Made by a program: the position numbers and the translations under genes. DNA of 64,000 nt, taken from NCBI RefSeq assembly GCF_036323735.1, contig NC_086038.1, forward strand, positions 26,578,001 to 26,642,000, written 5' to 3'. The notes under the pieces were generated by a model, which searched no databases, was not told the DNA's origin, and worked only from the letters and a program-made list of their open reading frames with translations. Positions 35,001 through 46,313 of the stretch are shown piece after piece (positions within the stretch are counted from its first letter, which is position 1; each line of letters begins with the position of its first letter). This DNA is from Rattus norvegicus (taxonomy: Eukaryota; Chordata; Mammalia; Rodentia; Muridae).

Positions 35001-37371
35001 CTCTTCCCCCAAATCCTGGCTGTTTTCTCACTTTGGAATGCTTAATAACGTTCTAAAAGCTTCATGACTATTTATGTCCATTATGTCTAAATAACTTTCC
35101 ACAATAGGTGTTATTGTCCCCTACTGTGAGAAAATTGGGGTTCAGAGCTGGACATCACAGACCGGGGATTGGCAGCGTCAAGATTCAACACCAGCTGACT
35201 CCATGACAGAGCTCTTTCCACAACTCCATTCCACCTTCCTTAAGAGCAGAGAGTCATCCAGCTGTGTTTCTTGTTGCTCTGCCCCACCCGTGAATGAATG
35301 CACTTTTCCACCTCCGCCCACATGCCCAATTATTGTTTTGGACTGTGTGATGCCTGCTGCCGTCTGAACCTCATGGTCAGCACCTGCTATTGCTATACCT
35401 CCTTTCAGCCACATCTCGTAAGCATCTTCCTGTAGGTCCTTCTCATTCTACTGGAGTATCAACAGGTCTTTGTGTCCAGTCTCAGCTATGCCCGGATGTG
35501 CATGCTTTCTTTGAGCTTATATTTAAAGAGGAGCTTAAACAATGAGGAGTGTTTGGGGTTGGCACTGACTGAATGGAGCTCAGTGCATACAGAGGTAAGC
35601 CATGTGTCATTCACACTATCATAACATTAGTAATGAATACCTTCCTTCAACAAAAGGTGGAAGGCAGTCAGAGAAGCCTTAAATGTTTGATCTACCCTAT
35701 GTTTTATGAATTAAACAAAGGAGTTTATTAAGGGAAATTCTTTGACTTATTAGTTTATGAAGAATATAACCTTACTAGTAACCATCTTCTATTGTAGCAT
35801 GTGTGTGATTAGCATGGAGATTTCCTTGAGTTACCACAGTAGTAACTGGTATTCCAAAGCAGAAGCCAACTTCGCTATGATGTGTCTGTTGTAAGGGCCA
35901 GTCCTTGCTAAAAAGAGTAAAATTAGTGTGTGCCTGTGCATTTACCCAGAACTCAACACTATTCCCGAGAAAGGATGACTCTGTTGACTTACTCCTACCT
36001 CTTTTGACCTCAGAAATAAAAAAAAAGAGAAAAAAGAAAAATCAACTTCATTGCAAGACTATGCACCTGGATCTGTGTTCAGATACTTGGCAAGATAACA
36101 AGTTCCTTCCTTGTATTGATTAGTTAAAGCTGGAAATTACTGCCCACAAGGAAAACAGTTCTCCAAATTCTGAGCTTCTAAAGTAGCGTGAGAACTTCCT
36201 TAGTCATACAGCACAGAGAGTAAAAGCCATTAACTCCCCGGGGAATGTGGCCTTCTTTACCAAAGACCATTTAAAGACTTCACAGTCCCATTTTATTTGG
36301 GAAACTCTCAATCCTGACATCATTCACGCATAGAAATACCAGTTACCACTGTGGTTACTCAAGGAAATCCCTATGCTAATCACACACATGCTACTTTGAA
36401 AAGTGGTCGGTGATTTGGCTCAGCAATATTTCAGTGGGTGAATAGGATGTGTCTGTGTTTTCTGAGACACCAGCTTGAAAAAAATTATTGATAGAAGCTG
36501 CTTAATTACAGCTCGGGGTTAGCACTCAGTGCATGACTTTGTGTTCTGCATTATTTACAGAGTCAACCCAGAGAGATAGTTTTGAGCACTTAAGTATTTA
36601 CATATGCATAACCCAAAGGATATTTTCTCTTTGGAAATGGATACTACACAATCCAATCAGCAATTTTACTGAACCATCTTGTCCCTAAAAAGCTTTTCCT
36701 GAGATTCTCTTACTGCTACATCATGTTCCTATTTCCACTTAGTGTCAAAATATCCTGGTAAGACTCAGACTGCCTGATAAAAGGAAGACAGAGCAGTTCT
36801 CACTGCGAGCAAATGGCGTGTTTGTCCTTACCTGAGACTGGGCCTGCAGAGACAGCCTCACCTCTTCACTGTCCATGGCTGCCATGCTACTTTTACCGCA
36901 AGAGACTTTGTGCAGTTCTTCCCAGCACTCTTTGGGCTTCCCCTTGCAAATCATCTCCAGGAGTCTTGTACTTCTTGTTCCACTCATAGCACATTCATAA
37001 AACGTCCCATTAAGCAAAGCCACAGAGAGCCACATCACCGGAGCCACCAGTGAACTCAGTGTGATGTGGCCCAGGACGTAGAAGAAGCGGCAGCAGCGTC
37101 TCCTAGGAAATATTTTTTGGGGGTTCATACAGCAACCAGTGAAGAGCCTCCAGGCCTTGTTATTCAGAAAGAATCCAAGGATCAGTAACACCCAGGCAGG
37201 GGCAAAGAGGAAAACCAGTCCATATGCAGTGTTCTCAATGCTGCAGGGGCACTTAAATGCCACTAGGGAGAAGAGACGTTCACTTCCCACGGTGAGCAAA
37301 GCCATGAAGCTGTAACCAATAGCAGTTTTTTGGTTAAGAAAGAATTTTAAAATGCTCTGAAAAGCATCCAT
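32060..37371 (-). CDS. Calhm5: Calcium homeostasis modulator family member 5 (two coding exons, 309 aa)
   Basis: CALHM proteins are large-pore plasma-membrane channel-type oligomers. CALHM5's own physiological role is poorly defined. Exon 1 is 36832-37371 (180 codons) and exon 2 is 32060-32449 (129 codons plus TGA). The donor is CAG/GTAAGG, the acceptor TTAAG/ATT, and the intron is 4382 bp in phase 0. The start at M-D-A-F-Q has a good context (G at -3, G at +4) and the family N-terminus. An upstream in-frame ATG 17 codons earlier is less likely. Visible features are membrane segments near residues 20-38, 50-70, 100-121 and 182-203, the paired C-P-C (Cys41, Cys43) and loop Cys127 and Cys158 expected to form disulphides, a possible N-glycosylation site at N-G-T (121), and a long C-terminal helix region. 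Total length equals human CALHM5. No frame damage is seen. Confidence 0.97.
32932..34293 (-). mobile_element. 5'-truncated L1, antisense, in Calhm5 intron, with likely 3' transduction
   Basis: Identical 14-mers, ccagtttaactttt, lie at 32932-32945 and 34280-34293. The right copy starts exactly where L1 similarity ends. The L1 part (about 33190-34279) holds the 3' UTR and the last part of ORF2. Between the left 14-mer and the L1 3' end are about 240 bp of AT-rich non-L1 sequence. A 13-bp piece, actgatttccaga, is doubled near the 5' end (34248-34273). Confidence 0.85.
34440..34560 (+). mobile_element. Possible old hAT (Charlie/MER-type) fragment
   Basis: 'cagtggttcccaaactctggccc' resembles the terminal sequence of hAT-Charlie non-autonomous elements, followed by 'ggggtctcagcctt'. 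Diverged; limits not defined. Confidence 0.3.
35794..36395. repeat. Inverted repeat in Calhm5 intron, 62-bp arms
   Basis: The arm at 35794-35855 is the reverse complement of the arm at 36334-36395, with five mismatches in 62 bases (about 92%). The spacer is 478 bp. Within each arm, gtAACCAC and GTGGTtac-type halves make a further small near-palindrome. It lies in the single intron of Calhm5 and matches no repeat family I recognise. Confidence 0.85.
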
Positions 37372-38663
37372 GTCGGACACACACACACGAAGAGGAAAAG
37401 ACGTTTGCCTTGGTTTTAACACAGCAACTATGGCTGTGGCTGAGGGTGGAGCTCTTTTGAAAGAACAGTCCTCCTCTGCATCCAGTCAGATAAGAAAACA
37501 ATGTCATTCCCCAGGAATGCTTTATTTCCCAACAGCGTTCAGATAATGCCTCCTACTGGTGGTTGCTGACACTTGAGGGTAGACCAAAACACTGAAAGTA
37601 AATGAAGGTTCCTTTTAGTAACTTTGCATATGCTTTTGATTGCAAATCGAAAATTCTCATTCAATTTATAGCATAGAAAAGCATTTTCCAGTGGTTCCAG
37701 AAATGTATTTCAGCAACCGACTAGTAGCCAAAGCCAATCTCCAGACCCCTGTTTCACAATAGGTTTCTTCTTATGTTCTATGCCCTAAGATTTAGTAGAC
37801 AGGGGTTCTGGCTTCCTGAAAGGGCTTTCTTCATTAGAGACTTGAAACATCGTTTTGAGGGTGGAATTATACGGGAAGTCTAATAACTATGCAGGCTTTT
37901 AGAGAAAAGGAGACATTCTCCTTTGTCCTCATTTCTCTTCATGGAACTTCTTGATTCATATATCATAAGTTTTCTTTTCCTTTTCTTCCTTTCTTTCTTC
38001 CTTCCTTCCTTTCTTTCTTTCTTTTGTTTTTGTGGGAGGGGGAGTCACAAAGACAATCCTTCTAACACAGATGCCAAATCTGCATTAGGCTATCTTCTGG
38101 GCTCCAAACCTCCCACCAATTGGCCATATGGGCCATTACTGAACCTCAGTGTTCATACAAGAACATGTTTCTGTCTAAAGGGCCTCTACACCCCACTTTG
38201 TTCACTTAGCAAATGCTAGCTGACCCCAGGCTCTCGTTTTCTAGGACTAAACATGGTGTCACACATAGATTGGAAACTCAATTGAAAGTTTGATTTGCAG
38301 GGGGCTACTGAATTTGTGCTGTGGTAGGATCGTGCAAGATAGACAGTCCTCCTGTCTGTTAAATCAACCAATAAGCACATGAATGAAACTTTTTGTAGTT
38401 CACATTGTAGGTAATTTAAGAAAATTGCTTCCATTTCTCTCCTACACTGCTCTTAATTTAAAAATTAAGTTAATTAACCCCTGTGAATGACGTCAGCATG
38501 TCCAGTTGTCAGATTTCCATAGATAGGCTAAAGCAACTTGGCCTAGGTATTTTGTGAAAGGATTTGTGCCTTGGACTAGGACTAAAAGGCTGCAGTCTTG
38601 GCTGGTCTTCTCACTTCTCTAAATAGCAGATTATACATTTGTGAGCTTTAAAAGAAAGAGAGA
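37372..38663. other. Region upstream of Calhm5; putative promoter, no other gene
   Basis: The minus-strand 5' flank of Calhm5 begins here. I see no TATA box at the right distance and no CpG island. A dyad, cattccccaggaatg, lies at 37505-37519, about 135 bp upstream of the start codon. A CTTT/CCTT tract is at 37975-38023. No other exon was recognised. Confidence 0.4.
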
Positions 38664-38896
38664 AGCTGGCGAGATGGCTACATGAGTAAAGGACCTTTTC
38701 ACTAAGCCTCAGAACCCATACAGTTCAAGGGGAGACCCAGCTACTAGCTGTTCTCTGACTGTGTGCTATCCACATAAACATATACAAACAGACAAACAAT
38801 CAAATGTGAAATAATGTTTCAAAACAAAGTGAGTCCTAAGCTGCTTCAGCACGCCTTGAAAATAAAGGCAGATTGGAAAAAAAAAAAAAAAACGAG
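38664..38896 (+). mobile_element. B2 SINE, sense, diverged
   Basis: Starts with 'agctggcgagatggcta' and 'gtaaagga', the tRNA-related B2 head, runs through 'cagaacccatacagttc' and ends in a 17-base A-run at 38878-38893. The middle is diverged. B2 elements carry an internal RNA polymerase III promoter. Confidence 0.65.
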
Positions 38897-38954
38897 AATG
38901 AAGGAGGCTAAGGTTTCTCCTGTTTCTAGGTTGTAGGGTTCTTTGAGCCCTGTA

Positions 38955-39468
38955 CCACAGCGGCCACTTTTTTTTTTTTCAGTTGTATTTAGATTTTTTT
39001 TTAATTTTTTTCTTCCATCTTTATTAAATTGGGTATTCCTTATTTACATTTCAAATGTTATTCCCTTCCCGGTTTCCAGTCCATCAGCCCCCAACCCCTC
39101 CCCTTCCCCTTCTATATGAGTGTTCCCCTCCCCATCCCCCCATTATTGCCCCCCAATAATCCCATACACTGGGGGTCCAGCCTTGGCAGGACCAAGGGCT
39201 TCTCCTTCCACTGGTGCCCCAACAAGGCAATTCCCTGCTACATATGCAGTTGGAGCCCTGGGTCAGTCCATGTATAGTCTTTGGGTAATAGTTTAGTCCC
39301 TGGACGCTCTAGTTGGTTGGCATTGTTTTTCTTATGGGGTCTCAAGCCCCTTCAGCTATTTCAGTCCTTTCTCTGAATCCTTCAACGGGGGTCCCGTTCT
39401 CAGTTCAGTGGTTTGCTGCTGGCATTCTCCTATGTATTTGCCATGCTCTGGCCACAGCAGCCACTTTT
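38955..39468 (-). mobile_element. Short 5'-truncated L1 3' UTR, antisense, with 17-bp flanking duplication
   Basis: The flanks are ccacagcggccactttt (38955-38971) and ccacagcagccactttt (39452-39468), one mismatch in 17. The insert is the rat-type L1 3' UTR only. Two T-runs at 38968-38979 and 38995-39010 are separated by a short non-L1 piece. Confidence 0.9.
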
Positions 39469-39791
39469 GACAACTCACTTACTACGCATTTATGTTGTTC
39501 TGTCCACTTTCCCTTGCTCCTCCTCAAAGAGTTGACATCTATTGTATGATTATGATAATTTTGTGTGCCCAAAAACATGCTCTTGTGCCTAATCTGCCCA
39601 AAGCATGGTCTCCCTAGCCCTGTTGTGAAACACAGGATCACTTCTAACTCTGAATTTTACATCCTACCATGATCAGTGTGGTATATCCCATGCTGCTGTG
39701 TTAATGATTAATGATCTTTTTGGTTCTCAACATCCTAAAGCCTATGTGCTTTTTACAAGGGTTATTAGATTAATTTTGTTTGTCTTTTTGG

Positions 39792-39843
39792 ATTGGTTTG
39801 GTTTGGTTTGGTTTGGTTTGGTTTGGTTTGGTTTGGTTTGGTT
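39792..39843. repeat. (TTTGG)n tandem repeat
   Basis: About ten TTTGG units directly beside the antisense B1 element, likely grown from that element's A-rich tail. Confidence 0.95.
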
Positions 39844-39976
39844 TTTGAGACAGGGTTCCTCTGTATAACAGACCTGACTATCCTGGAACTCTGTAGACAA
39901 GACTGGCCTCAAAGTCACAGAAATCTACCTGCCTTTGCCTCCCAAGGGCTGGAATGTGCTACCATGCCTGGCTAGA
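39844..39976 (-). mobile_element. B1 SINE, antisense, near full length
   Basis: 'tttttgagacagggttcctctgtat', 'atcctggaactctgtagac', 'ggcctcaaagtcacagaaatc' and 'ctgcctttgcctcccaaggg' are the antisense B1 landmarks in order. Confidence 0.9.
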
Positions 39977-40221
39977 AATAATGTAGATTTACCATATTGT
40001 TCCACAAAACCCAGAACTTTAGAATATTCCATAAAAATAAAAAAAATAATTTAAGAGTCGCACATGGCCAGGAAACTGCAAAGAAAACTGTGATCCCAGA
40101 CATCCTGACTAGCTGCTCAGCTTGGCAAACAGCACTGCTGTGATGCCCGGCATAGGCTATTGGCTTGTCTGTATAAGCTTCTGTTGAGGCTAAGTGCTAT
40201 AATTTTCTCTGTGTTTATCAG

Positions 40222-43200
40222 GTTGCTTTCAAGATGTACTTGGGAACTACACCGAGTGTGACCTGCCACAATTCAAGCAGAAATGAATTTTCCCTGATTC
40301 TACACAAGAATCCTCTGGCAGAGTTCATAGAAGAGCTGCCTGCTGGGCGATCTGCACTGTGCTACTGCAACTTACTCTGTGGGATCATTCGAGGAGCCCT
40401 GGAGATGGTAAAACTTGTGTTTCATTTTATCTTATATGTTAGCCATCCAGTGCTATCCTCAACCTGCAACAACTTCAAATGAATGCACAGTTTCTAAAGA
40501 TGGGAAATCCTAGGCCTGTTCCTACACGCCTGTGATCTCAGCGACTTGGGAGGTAAGGTAGGAGGGTCAGCATTGTAAGTTCAAGGCTAAGTCTCTGCTA
40601 TAGAAATCAAATTCAGCCTCATCCTGGGCAATTCAGTACGATCCTATATTAAAATTTTAAAAATTAAATAAAACACTGAGGAGTTTGCCAAAGAAAAAGA
40701 AAAGAAATCTGGGAGATGACTCAGTACATGCCATTTAGTGGAATAACCTGACTTCAGTCTGTAGAACTCACATCATGCAAGGGCAGAGCTGATTCCTGCA
40801 AGTTGTCTTGTGACTTTCGTTCATTAAAAAACAAACAAACAAACAAACAAAAAACCAACAAAAAAAAAGCCAAAGAATTCCAGAAGTCAGGAGTACTTCA
40901 GGTAGCTGTGGCTGATGATCTCTTGATAGCAGTGCTGTTTGCCAATTTACATGCAGAGTCAACTGTAGCCTCTTTAGTCTTGGTGATGCTAAAGAAACCA
41001 TTCACAATTTCACTATGCCTCAGTGCCTTGCAGGCCGCTGTGCAGAGTCTCCATAAAGTTCCTTACCACATAGACCTCTTTTAGATCTAATCACAGCATG
41101 GCTGCCTGAGCTGCCAACCTTGGCACTGTGTGGGAGGAAAATAGTGAGGGCATGTATTACATGGTACAGGTCAATGCAGGTTATTTCTGAGGCTGATTTC
41201 CACAGCCAAGTTATTCGTTGGTAGCTGAGACAGTTATTAGCGTCTGTAAAATGTAGGGTGCTGAGCTTGCAAAGATGGGCGAGATATACAACCTCTTGCT
41301 GCCCACAAAGAACTCCTGTCTAGTTCAAGAAGTCATATGCAAAGAAGTGTGGTAAACAGCTGGCACAGGGGTGGGAGGTTCTAAAGTAAGAAAGAATCTG
41401 TACTGTCATGAATGAAACTCTGAACTGGCTTTTTGGAGGAACAACGGTAGTTAAGGTAAAGGGCTTGGGAAGAAGAACAAGATAACAAGAGTTCAGGTTG
41501 AAGGATCAGAATGTTCAAAGACTTCTCAAAATGAAAGAAGCAGACTGAAATGGGAAAGTCTTAGATTCTTTAATGATAAAAGAAGGGATTCACATGACAA
41601 GCCTAGAAATCTAGTCTCCTACATTGGAAATGTTAGAGTAGATGCAGACTCATAACCAAGGGAAGGAAAGTTTGAAATTTGTGTTCTAGAAATTGCATTC
41701 CCTTGTTGATCAGAAGGGAATATACACAGAAGGGTGACTGCTGAGGGAGAACAGGTATGAAGGTGATGCTGGTGACCTCAGGTGGAACCAGAAGAAATCC
41801 CTGACCATAGTAATCAAGAGGCAACACACTGGGACAGTATGTGTCAAGGTAGAACAGGCCAGACTCAGGTGTCAGCTGGCTGGAAAGGTCAAAGTGGAAA
41901 CAAGTTAGATTGAAAAATGCCCTTCAGCTTTCTGAACAACCCTTAGGGAAAGTTACACTATTAACCGGTAGAACAAAACTAAGAGGGTTGGCATTGACAT
42001 ACGGAAGAACTCAAATTTGAACCTGATAGTATTGATTACAGGTGTTCACCACAATGCCTTGCCCAAGTCGTTTTTATGTGACTGCAGAACATTGCTGAAG
42101 AGACATCAGTACAGACAGAAATAGCTAAGGAGAATCTGTATAGCAGGAAGAAAAGGGAGCATGGATAGAACATTAAGAAAACGCACAATGGTGTGAAGTT
42201 AAATAGAGAACACAAAAACTACAAAGAATAAAAAATGAATAAATAAATAAATAAGATAAAGAATAATGGTTAAAAGTTCTCAGAAATAGGAAAATACTAG
42301 AGAGCACTAGAGTCACAGAAACCAGGAAGCAGAATATTCCAAGATTAACAAAACCAACTCAAGCAGTTCATAGCACTTACAAAGGCCTTGGAGAGGCCAT
42401 TGGTGGAGGGTGTGATGAAGAAAAGAGGAAGGAGAAGAGGCTCTCAGATGATGCAGAGGCAACAGTCTTGGTTTTTGGTTTTTGGTTTTTTGGATCTTCT
42501 CTATTAGGATGGTAAACCCAATTCCTAACCATTCTAAATCTGTGTTGTTGACCTACTCCATAAGAATCCATGCATGCAATTTTATTTGTAGAAACTAAGG
42601 AAGGGATTATGTAACTGATACCCCCAAAGTATAAGTCAATAAAGATAATAAGTCTCATGTGTTGTCCTTGCAGATCCTCAATAATGTACCCTAGACTGTG
42701 TTAGATTTGATCTGCATCAGTAGACAGTAAGAAAGGGAAAAGAATAATTCTAGGAGGTTACACTAAAAGGGGTAACCATCCATCTAAAACAGAAAATAGA
42801 AGTCTCCAGCCTTCCCATGAAGTGACCATTCAAGCTGACCGCAATTGTCCGAAGTCATATGATATCACATGTCCAGTGAACTTCAGCACAGTCTTTTTGT
42901 TTTTTCAATGGACTTTCTGTTATATTTTCTAAGACATAAAAACCATATCAGAATTAATTATAGGCCCTCTACTTCAATGTAGAATCCACTCTCTTTTATT
43001 GAATAGTGGGTGACAAGACTTTATACTCTTTGTGAACCAGATAATCTGACACTTGGAGGCCTGTAGATTAGAAAATCCAGGGTCATTACCTAGTAGTTCT
43101 TTATCTAGGTTGAGTGTATCAGGTAAGGTTCAATAAATATTAATTAATTGCCTGCTAGACCCAGGAATTTTTCACTTATTACTTTCTTCTAGCGTCTACT

Positions 43201-43983
43201 CTCGCTCATTTATCTTCATCATCCCAAAGACTAAAAATAACTCTGATCAGATACGCTATTGGAAATAGGTCAGCAATATCATGCTGATCTTACATGAACA
43301 CGTTTTAATGAATAGAGAAGCCCTTGGGCTTACTTCATTGTCTGGGAAATGGGAAATGCTTTCAAGTTGAAAAGAAGGCCTAGCCATCAAATATTCATGT
43401 CTATAACTCAATATCTAATTTTATATTTATAATGTATTTAGTCAGTATTTTTTCAAAACTCTCAAAGCCATAGGGCTAACTGTTGTTATAATAAGTGATT
43501 ATATTGTCTAGCTAATGTCAGAATGCTTTATGGCAAATCAACTTGAGAGGAATCCTATAAGGACCCACTTCTCTAAAGTTTCACTTGACCAGCTACACAG
43601 AGTGAAGTCTATCTGTGGGTCACCCTGAGAAGGGTGAACAAGTCTGAACCACTCCTGCACGCCCCCTCCATTTTCTTTCAGTGCCCATACCACTTTGATG
43701 ACATTTGGCCAGACACACCCTCTCTGGATGGAGAGCACAATCTAAGGTTCTTTATTCACAACACAAATGTTCTTATCAAAAAAGAAAGATGGGAAAAATA
43801 AAGTGTAAAAAATGTTTTTATAAATAGCACAAGCCTGATTTTTTTTCTTTTTCCTTTCCTTAGGTTCATTTAGCGGCTGATGTTACATTCTTGCAAGACA
43901 GACTAAAAGGTGACAATGTGACAGAAATTGGAATAACATTTCTGAAAAAGGTGGATGATAAAAAATATAGACGGAAAAAATGA
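40222..43983 (+). CDS. Trappc3l: Trafficking protein particle complex subunit 3-like, last two coding exons (partial)
   Basis: TRAPPC3L is a paralogue of TRAPPC3/BET3, a core subunit of the TRAPP tethering complex in ER-to-Golgi traffic. Exon 40222-40407 (62 codons) encodes V-A-F-K-M-Y-L-G through G-A-L-E-M, with acceptor ATCAG/GTT and donor ATG/GTAAAA. The last exon, 43864-43983 (39 codons plus TGA), encodes V-H-L-A-A-D-V through a basic K-K-Y-R-R-K-K end, with acceptor CTTAG/GTT. The 3456-bp intron is phase 0. The sequence follows TRAPPC3 (A-F-K-M-Y-L-G-x-T-P-S; N-L-L-C-G-x-x-R-G-A-L-E-M; L-K-G-D-x-V-T-E-I) without frame damage. Earlier exons, for roughly the N-terminal 80 residues, were not found and probably lie left of the window. 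If so, Calhm5 sits antisense inside a Trappc3l intron. No convincing polyadenylation signal was identified close to the stop. Confidence 0.93.
40500..40690 (+). mobile_element. Old B1-like (proto-B1) SINE, sense, in Trappc3l intron
   Basis: 'taggcctgttcctacacgcctgtgatctcag', 'acttgggaggtaaggtaggagg' and 'aagttcaaggcta' are B1/7SL-like landmarks, followed by an A-rich tail to about 40690. Confidence 0.6.
40705..40860 (+). mobile_element. B3/B2-type SINE, sense, with (CAAA)n tail
   Basis: 'ctgggagatgactcagta', 'cagtctgtagaactcacatcatg' and 'gattcctgcaagttgtcttgtgac' follow the B3-type order. The tail is a CAAA repeat at about 40829-40858. Confidence 0.65.
40870..43863. other. Trappc3l intron, no other gene seen
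   Basis: No young repeat or second exon was recognised. An AAAT run is near 42236-42254 and a TTGGTTTT run near 42468-42490. The nearby reading frames are short and without motifs. Confidence 0.5.
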
Positions 43984-46186
43984 AGACTAGCATGCAGAGA
44001 GCCACCCACTGGTTGGCTGTCCAGTGAGTATTAGCTAAACACACACCCACAGAAGTTCTGTAGTAGCTTCGGCAGGCTTATAAATCTTGCTGTGTGTCAC
44101 ACAATTTTAGCAATTTCAGATACAAGTAACTTCTTATAAAACAGTAAGCATGAATTCCACCCACATATTCAATCCCTCCTCAGCCAGTCTATCCATTCAG
44201 TTACCTGTGACAATAGGAAAAGAAGAAGAAGCATCACCTATACAAGCTGTTAGGGCCTTGGCTCTTTTCAATAGAAAAAAAAAATGAATGAAATGATACA
44301 GCATTAGAGAGAGACAGGCTTTAGACATAGTATATAACAGATATATTTGCAACATCTCTCATAGACTTTATTATGAATGTGATTTTATTTTTTACTTATT
44401 GTCTTTGCTTATTATTGGGGCATATTGCTTGAAGGTGCATCTCTGTAAATTCAATTGTTAATTCTGTCCTGGCAGAGAGCTAAATGCTGGCAGGATTCTG
44501 GTATTGCCGCTTTTATGGCTCATTTCCAAGTTTCCTAATTTGTAAATATTTGTTCTTCCTCATTTGCCTAAAGCAATCTAGAATGTATCAGAGGTTGTCT
44601 TACTGCTGATTGGCTATAATAAATATCTGGCAGCCAATAGCTGGGCAGGAGGTGGGGGAGCGGAACTTCAGAGAGGGGAATGCTGGGAGAAGGTATGAGA
44701 CACAGAGATCCAGCCAATTAACTCAGGTGAAGAACCAGAACAGAGAGGAACAGAGAGCTTCCTGCAATGTGGCATGTGGTAGGCTAGTTAGTCAGATTAC
44801 ATTTAAAGTAGCCTTAGCTAAAAACCTAAACTGTAAAAGAATAAAAAGCCTCTGTGTCACTATATCACTGGCAGATCCATGAAAGTTCTGCTGTGGCTTA
44901 TAACTTCAACTACTCTCTAGGTATAACAGAGAGCCCAATTTATCTATCTGGATGCCAATTCTGAAGCATTAAAATTTATATCTGATTTTAATTCATTTAA
45001 CTTTAAACTTTAATTTCTTTAATTTGGAGATGGCTAGTATCAACAAAATATCATTAGTACTCATGATATTTGGCTGGTGGAACCCTTGGAGATCAAATCC
45101 AAGGGTCTTGCATTTGCACCAGCATGCCTTAGTTCTCTTGAATATGTTCTGGGTCCTGTAGGGTGCCCCTATTAGACTCTGCCTTCTTTTCTGTCTTGCC
45201 AATGTAGCCATCAAACCCACCACATTGAAGGCAGTTTTGCCTGATATTCCCAGAGACACTGCATATAGAACCGGTGGAGCTACCAAAATAAGTATCATTC
45301 CTTGACTTTTACCTCATCATCCTGTATTGAGAGCAGTATCTTGGTATTGAATTTGTGATATCGAAGGTGACCCATATACTCACAGAACGGCTTTCTTGTA
45401 TTTACTGTGTTTCATTCTGAAGATGGTGAGACTCTTGAAAGCCACAAATATTGTTCCAAATATTCCTTCTTCATCCCTTCTTCTTTCTTTTCTTTCTTCT
45501 TTAATGATATGACGTGTTACCCAGTCTGGCACTCAAGTCCTGATCCTACTGTTTCCACTTTCCAAGTGCCAGGATTTTGTTATCTCAGATAATAAGTTTT
45601 ACATTCCTTTCTGAGTCTTTGAAACCAACTGTATTTAACCCAGATCAGTTCAATGATCAATAGAATTTAAAGGAAAAATAGAGTCCTTGCAAAATAATAC
45701 ATTTTAATTAGTGTTGTTTAATGGTTTCAGTGTTTAAAATTGGAAGCCATTAAGCTACACTGAAACAAATGCCACAATAGTTACACAGTAAGTATTTAGT
45801 AATGGTCTTGCAGTTACTGCCACGGGCTGTACAAATTCAAAGTTGAAGATTCAGTGAGTTCCTTTCCACTGATCTGGAAAGCCAGCAAACAACAGATTAA
45901 TCCATGCCAAGTTGTCCTCACTACCACTGAGGTGACCCAGAGAAGCAATTAAAGATGGCGGCACCAGTGTCCCATTTCATCCCTGTAGGAAGTTCCATCG
46001 TTTGGGGGAAGGGCAATGGGAAGTTATTTGGTAGAGCAACAGGGTTTTATTGTATTTCCATTTCACAAAAACTCTTCAGCCTGGTCCATAAACGTTTATT
46101 GAAACAGATTCTTATTGGAGGAAAAAAAGAAATAAAAAGGTAAGGATATTCCTATTTGTAGTAAAATGGAGGAGAGAGTTTGTTAT
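43984..46186. other. Downstream of Trappc3l; probable LTR-like repeat inside
   Basis: The 3' UTR of Trappc3l should start here. At 44590-44885 'ctgattggctataataaatatctggcagccaatagctgggcaggagg' and following sequence resemble a rodent LTR-type repeat (inverted 'attggct/agccaat' pair), with AATAAA at 44618-44623. A 101-codon minus-strand frame at 44993-45298 could not be assigned and may be a decayed retrocopy. Confidence 0.4.
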
Positions 46187-46313
46187 AGAAATGTGGAAGG
46201 GGGTTGGGGATTTAGCTCAGCGGTAGAGCGCTTGCCTAGCGAGTGCAAGGCCCTGGGTTCGGTCCCCAGCTCCGAAAAAAAAGAAAAAAAGAAAAAAAAA
46301 AGAAATGTGGAAG
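46187..46313 (+). mobile_element. ID SINE, sense, with 13-bp target-site duplications
   Basis: Flanked by agaaatgtggaag at 46187-46199 and 46301-46313. The body (46200-46275) is a near-consensus ID element, the tRNA-Ala/BC1-derived SINE that is very abundant in rat. It has A-box tagctcagcgg (46213-46223) and B-box ggttcggtccc (46256-46266), followed by an A-rich tail with G interruptions. Matching duplications and intact boxes suggest a young insertion. Confidence 0.97.

Noticed and set aside
39793..39975. 60-codon frame starting with repeated Trp-Phe-Gly-Leu-Val
   Set aside because: It is a translation of the TTTGG repeat and the adjoining antisense B1.
44993..45298. 101-codon minus-strand frame, possible retrocopy
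   Set aside because: I could not match it to any protein family with confidence. Left as unassigned sequence rather than called a gene.
46200..46275. tRNA-like sequence with intact A and B boxes
   Set aside because: It is the ID SINE body with an A-tail and target duplications, not a functional tRNA gene.
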